Positions 61,201 through 64,000 of a DNA stretch of 64,000 bases are shown here, piece after piece. The DNA is from Salegentibacter lacus (GTDB lineage Bacteria; Bacteroidota; Bacteroidia; Flavobacteriales; Flavobacteriaceae). Numbering within the stretch: position 1 is the stretch's first letter; every line of letters starts with the position of its first letter. Under the pieces are notes generated by a model, which saw only the letters and a list, made by a program, of their open reading frames with translations, was not told where the DNA came from and did not search any database. The translations under genes and the position numbers were made by a program. The stretch is from positions 158,461-222,460 of the forward strand of contig NZ_JAIQZB010000006.1 in assembly GCF_020164555.1 (NCBI RefSeq), read 5' to 3'.

Positions 61201-61874
61201 ATTAATTCGCTTTCATTATAATTAATATCCCCATCCTTAAAATGAAAAACCGAAGGAGATTCTATAAAATTCTTAAGTTCATTGGCCATTTTAGCGACAG
61301 GCAACACATAGTCTACTAACCCGGTATTGATAGCGCTTTGTGGCATCCCATCAAATTTAGCCTCATCGGGATCCTGAACCATGATCATCCCATCACGCTC
61401 TTTTATAGCTCTAACACCTCGTGTACCATCACTTCCGGTGCCACTTAAAATCACACCAATAGCTTTTTCTTTGCGCTCCTTAGAAAGGGCTTCAAAAAAC
61501 ATATCTATGGGCAGGTTTAAGGTTTGATCTTTTGGTTTTTCTACAAGATTAAGTTTGTTGTCCGCAAAAGATAAATTATTGGCAGGAGGTATTAAATAAA
61601 TATGCCCCTGCTTCATCTTCATTTTGTTCTTGATCTCACGTATGGGCAGGTTCGTACTTTTTTTAAGAAGCTCGGCCATCATACTCTTATAATCTGGAGA
61701 TAGATGCTGAATAACTACATAAGCGTTCTTATCGGTTTCGTCTATGCTTTCAAAAAAAGCTTTCAAAGCTTCGAGTCCTCCGGCACTTGCACCAACGGCA
61801 ATCACGCGGGGCTCATCAGTTTTATGCTGAGCTTCCAGCTCCGATTTAGAAAGGTAGTTATTTACTTTTGTCAT
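58233..61874 (-). CDS. CheB-CheR-PAS-histidine kinase fusion protein
   Basis: A 1213-residue cytoplasmic signalling protein. CheB methylesterase: Ser30 in GASAGG, His57 in IQHLSPD, Asp149 in SGTGSDG, with no receiver domain. CheR methyltransferase at about 225-480: YKHATLARRIARRVNVCKC, NVACSSGEEAYSFAM, ATDIS and SCRNLLIYFQP. Next come a PAS-like segment, a long Glu-rich coiled coil at about 655-740 with repeated ASNEELQ units, and two PAS domains. Last are HisKA with His1005 in ICSHDLQEPLS, and HATPase with NLISNAIKYTP, DNGYGI and GTGVGL. The signal is unknown, and no chemoreceptor or cognate regulator is adjacent. Confidence 0.95.
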   Translation of the reverse strand: MTKVNNYLSKSELEAQHKTDEPRVIAVGASAGGLEALKAFFESIDETDKNAYVVIQHLSPDYKSMMAELLKKSTNLPIREIKNKMKMKQGHIYLIPPANNLSFADNKLNLVEKPKDQTLNLPIDMFFEALSKERKEKAIGVILSGTGSDGTRGVRAIKERDGMIMVQDPDEAKFDGMPQSAINTGLVDYVLPVAKMANELKNFIESPSVFHFKDGDINYNESELMKILRFIDEKTGIDFREYKHATLARRIARRVNVCKCNSLSDYHEFLLNNEEEAEILHREFLIGVTKFFRDDKVWKKLREDVIPKLVEKKKDGEVIKLWNVACSSGEEAYSFAMIINEEIERQKKSVDLKIFATDISQKHLEIGSEAFYPESIVADIDSELLLKYFISKPDGYKVIEKMRRMVVFSRHNIIKNPPFNNMDMVSCRNLLIYFQPGIQNKALNFLQYSLKVGGILVLGTSENVSSQKNNFKVIDRALKIYQNENTNKRLNSNISQATTTSNLPAGTREVQRPSYRKSSSPVKNKLAEELNESILETFGGATVFVDKDFNILQAVGEFKRYANLPVSGFSVNLLDMLGADLKYIIQSTLKKAKRNNEKLRYEDATFEHNNEQRSVDIIVKPYHLKNEDSDESFVITFIEKEIDLETVKTLDKLTLTNRTKEYVADLEEELKEAKEELLTSMEEVETSNEELQAANEELLASNEELQSTNEELQSVNEEINTVNAENLQKVEDLAALNADMNNMLESTEIGVIFLDEDLRIRKFTPAIQRHFNLIDSDEGRPIEHFTSSMGKSNLITRCKRVLRTGKILEKQVMTKDGSYYLRRISPYMNSNDEINGVVITFIDVGLLQRSKERLIASEKRFKSFYEEDPVIHISVDPQTQLIVQCNEMAVTKLGYESKEDLIDKPIYDLYNEESQLKALKSNKEFKDTGAIVNMEQDMLTANGDLLPVILNATAEKDLDGRMVTIRYTCVDISDLKLAEQRLMQQHDDLERANKDLEQFVSICSHDLQEPLSTIKFGSDVLGKIYAGQIDEKGKNYIKYIKDASTRLSEQIKALLEHSRIGRNGEKTLVNVKEIVEVVKYDLGKRIKDTNAKVNASALPKIMGHEVELRLLFQNLISNAIKYTPKDRDPDVRIASYKEGKHWVFSVTDNGYGISEEDKKNIFTIFNRVKETNENEGTGVGLAHVEKIVQLHEGTIWVESQVGVGSTFYFKLKA

Positions 61875-62266
61875 TTAAAATGATTAAGTCGGTCTTAGAG
61901 AAAATTAAAAAGGCAAACAACAAAAATATATGTTAAATAGGACAAATGTGACCTCATTTGCCATTTAAATTAACAAAAAGGCACTAAAATCAGGAAAAAA
62001 CCGCTTCCACAATTCCTAAAACAAATTTTTAAAGAGCCTGAATTAACACGTTTTTAAAAAATATCTTGTTAAAAATTTATATTAATTCTTACTTTCACTA
62101 CAACTTCTTCCTTTTCTCACCGAGGCTTTAATAAAGCTGATTTATATCATTTCTATTAAAGACGGTTAAAGGTAAATTTACTGGTATAAGATTTCAAATA
62201 CTTTGTTATTAATTGGGAAAAGGATCTCAGATTAATAGCAATTGTTATTTACGGAAATGTTTAAAG
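61875..62266. promoter_or_regulatory. Divergent intergenic region between the CheB-CheR kinase and mlaE
   Basis: About 390 bp without a gene. On the minus strand TATTTTTG (61928-61921) could serve the kinase gene. On the plus strand TTG (62067-62069), then TACTTTCA (starting at 62090) after 20 bp, is a weak candidate for mlaE. The remainder is AT-rich DNA without visible structure. Confidence 0.4.
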
Positions 62267-63046
62267 ATGAAAATTTTGTCCTCATATAAATCTGGTTTAA
62301 GTGCTTTTTTCATTGAAATTGGAGAAATGGGAAATTTTACCGGGAGATATTTTCGGGAACTATTCAGCAGGCCATTTGAATTTAGAGAATTCCTGAAACA
62401 ATGCTACCAGATGGGCAATAAGTCTTTGCTATTAGTTAGTGTGACGGGATTTATATTAGGTCTGGTATTTACCCTGCAATCCCGGCCAACTTTAATGGAA
62501 TTTGGTGCGGTGTCCTGGATGCCTTCTATGATAAGTATTTCTATTGTTAGGGAAATTGGGCCGGTAATTATCGCCCTTATTTGTGCAGGAAGAATTGGCT
62601 CCAGTATCGGTGCAGAATTAGGCTCTATGCGGGTTACCGAACAAATAGATGCTATGGAGGTTTCAGGAACAAATCCGTTTAAATTTCTGGTAGTAACCAG
62701 GATTCTCGCGGCAACCTGTATGTTGCCTATTTTAGTAATTGTTGGCGATTTTGTAGCCTTAATTGGCTCAGCCATTATTGAGAATGTAAAAGGAGATGTC
62801 TCTTTCACCCTCTATTTTAACCAGGTTTTTGCCGCCCTGGAGTTTACCGATCTCATTCCGGCAACGGTTAAAACTTTTTTCTTTGGTTTTGCCATTGGTC
62901 TTGTAGGTTGTTTTAAAGGTTATAATAGCAAAAAAGGAACAGCCGGTGTTGGAAAAGCCTCAAATTCAGCGGTGGTGTTTACCTCAATGCTACTGTTCGT
63001 CTTAGATTTTATAGCGGTTTTTATCACGGACATTTTTTATAACTGA
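62267..63046 (+). CDS. mlaE: MlaE-family ABC transporter permease
   Basis: A 259-residue inner-membrane permease of the MCE/Mla lipid transport class. SLLLVSVTGFILGLVFTLQS, FGAVSWMPSMISISIVREIG, PVIIALICAGRIGSSIGAEL and GSMRVTEQIDAMEVSGTNPF are diagnostic. The frame is open from 62213, but the ATG at 62267 gives the better start. The ATPase gene follows three bases later. No MCE-domain (MlaD) gene lies in the window. Confidence 0.94.
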   Translation: MKILSSYKSGLSAFFIEIGEMGNFTGRYFRELFSRPFEFREFLKQCYQMGNKSLLLVSVTGFILGLVFTLQSRPTLMEFGAVSWMPSMISISIVREIGPVIIALICAGRIGSSIGAELGSMRVTEQIDAMEVSGTNPFKFLVVTRILAATCMLPILVIVGDFVALIGSAIIENVKGDVSFTLYFNQVFAALEFTDLIPATVKTFFFGFAIGLVGCFKGYNSKKGTAGVGKASNSAVVFTSMLLFVLDFIAVFITDIFYN

Positions 63047-63048
63047 AG

Positions 63049-63780
63049 ATGGAAAGTAAAGCTGTAATAGAGATAAAAGATTTATATAAAAGCTTTGGCG
63101 ATGTTGATGTGCTAAAAGATTTCAATTTAAATCTGTTCGAAGGTGAAAATCTTGTTTTAATGGGGAAATCCGGTTCTGGGAAATCGGTAATGATTAAGTG
63201 CCTGGTAGGTTTAATGGATTTTGATAAGGGCAGCATTAAAGTTTTAGGGAAAGATATTTCTAAAATGAAGCAAAATGATTTGGATGAACTACGAACCGAT
63301 ATAGGTTTTTTATTTCAGGGTAGCGCTTTGTACGATTCTATGACGGTGCGGGAGAATTTAGAATTTCCGCTAAGAAGACATCGAAAAGATTCAGAAAGGA
63401 AAACTGAAGCCTTGGTAAAGGAAGCGCTGGAAAATGTAGGCCTACCCCAAACTATAGATCTTATGCCTGCAGAACTTTCAGGAGGAATGCAACGCAGAAT
63501 TGCGCTGGCAAGAGCACTTATCCTAAAACCGAAAATTATTATATACGACGAACCTACAACGGGTTTAGACCCCATTACGGCAAAAGAGATCATTTTATTA
63601 ATGATGAATATTCAGAAGAAATATGCAACCTCATCTTTAATAATCACACACGATGTAGATTGTGCGCGAGTAATTTCAAATAGAATGATTTTACTGCTTG
63701 ACGGAAAAGATTATGCCGAAGGAACTTTTAATGAATTAGCGGCATCTGGTGACCCAAAAATTAAGGCATTTTTTAAATAA
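63049..63780 (+). CDS. mlaF: MlaF-family ABC transporter ATP-binding protein
   Basis: A 243-residue ATPase partner of the MlaE permease, involved in moving phospholipids between membranes. Walker A is GKSGSGKSVMIKCLVG, the Q-loop is GFLFQGSALYDSMTVRENLE, the signature is LSGGMQRRIALARAL, Walker B is IIIYDEPTTGLDP, and the switch His is in IITHDVD. The probable IS4-family element starts about 10 bp after its stop. Confidence 0.95.
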   Translation: MESKAVIEIKDLYKSFGDVDVLKDFNLNLFEGENLVLMGKSGSGKSVMIKCLVGLMDFDKGSIKVLGKDISKMKQNDLDELRTDIGFLFQGSALYDSMTVRENLEFPLRRHRKDSERKTEALVKEALENVGLPQTIDLMPAELSGGMQRRIALARALILKPKIIIYDEPTTGLDPITAKEIILLMMNIQKKYATSSLIITHDVDCARVISNRMILLLDGKDYAEGTFNELAASGDPKIKAFFK

Positions 63781-63787
63781 AATACCA

Positions 63788-64000
63788 TTAGTGTCCGGTT
63801 AAAACACGATTTTTAATAAAAGTAGCCATTGGCCCCAATACAAACGTTATTTTTCTTTTAAACCCTATAGCAAGGGGGGTGTGCTTCAAAATAGGGTTAA
63901 TTGTTTATCTGGTGGTTTCGTGGTCAGCTCCTTCCATTTTTTGTTTGGATCTTCAAGAAACTTAAAAAGGTCGATATAAGTCATCAGATGAAATCGTATC
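63788..64000 (-). mobile_element. Left part of a probable IS4-family insertion sequence (continues past the window)
   Basis: A transposase C-terminus on the minus strand is preceded toward mlaF by about 100 bp of non-coding DNA beginning near TTAGTGTCCGGTTAAAA (63788 onward). I take this as the terminal inverted repeat region; the other end is outside the window, so it cannot be confirmed. Confidence 0.6.
63886..64000 (-). CDS. IS4-family transposase, C-terminal fragment (truncated by the window edge)
   Basis: The minus-strand frame ends at 63886 with TGA. Its last residues read IRFHLMTYIDLFKFLEDPNK, then KWKELTTKPPDKQLTLF. The IRFHL(M/L)TY segment followed by a short basic tail is typical of IS4-family transposase C-termini in Bacteroidota. 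Only 38 codons are visible, and the catalytic residues lie outside the window. Confidence 0.7.
   Translation of the reverse strand, partial: IRFHLMTYIDLFKFLEDPNKKWKELTTKPPDKQLTLF

Noticed and set aside
1..64000. CRISPR array
   Set aside because: No set of regularly spaced direct repeats was seen. The 20-bp repeat has only three copies, two of which are about 21 kb apart.

Overview
The window looks like the chromosome of a marine-type member of the Flavobacteriaceae (Bacteroidota; Gramella/Salegentibacter-like, which is an inference). Reasons: low GC, promoters with the Bacteroidota -7 consensus TAnnTTTG, the gene neighbourhoods parA-parB-DUF5683-dapB-lepB-WbqC and mutL-rhomboid-rhomboid-EEP, both methylmalonyl-CoA mutase subunits side by side, and an IntDOT-like integrase lacking the usual first catalytic arginine.

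Layout. (1) 1-10,760 is core chromosome: the end of clpC, a small SpoIIAA-like protein, hutH, nnr, gcvT with a sugar-nucleotide-type epimerase, a pterin dehydratase, a YebC regulator, proline dehydrogenase, aroB and a small acidic protein. (2) 10,931-32,210 is an apparent integrated genomic island of about 21.3 kb, sitting at the 3' end of a tRNA-Pro(UGG) gene. It is bounded by a 15-bp direct repeat of the tRNA end and carries a tyrosine recombinase next to the tRNA. Its cargo, left to right: an OLD-like ATPase/TOPRIM protein with an XRE regulator; a divergent HEPN-like gene with two small paralogous genes; an AraC regulator with a cysteine hydrolase; a MATE exporter; a thiol/redox group (CPVC mini-thioredoxin, secreted protein, MarR-type regulator with four C-terminal cysteines) followed by YggS and a glutamine amidotransferase; a split adaptive-response operon for DNA alkylation damage (AraC-MGMT, 2OG-Fe(II) oxygenase, Ada-type metal-binding protein, AlkB); an SDR; a Crp-like regulator; an azoreductase; another AraC regulator; a DUF2938 membrane protein; and a deletion derivative of an IS256-family element. 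(3) 32,450-63,780 is core chromosome again: an aldose dehydrogenase, udk, a FtsB/DivIC-like protein, the methylmalonyl-CoA mutase genes, parAB, dapB, lepB, the mutL operon, ribH, recF, a DciA-like gene, a HipA-like kinase with DUF3037, wrbA, ggt, heme oxygenase, a very large CheB-CheR-PAS-histidine kinase fusion, and mlaE/mlaF. (4) The right edge appears to enter an IS4-family insertion sequence.

For novelty the island matters most. Its left end resembles a defence module (OLD-like nuclease plus HEPN-like protein plus two paralogous helical proteins of unknown function). Its border shows a diverged third copy of the integrase-end sequence outside the element, suggesting successive integrations at the same tRNA. 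A duplicated 3' end of the SDR gene brackets a 3.2-kb four-gene block. In the core, MutL appears to have lost all recognisable endonuclease and zinc-site residues.

All functional calls come from reading motifs by eye; no database search was possible.
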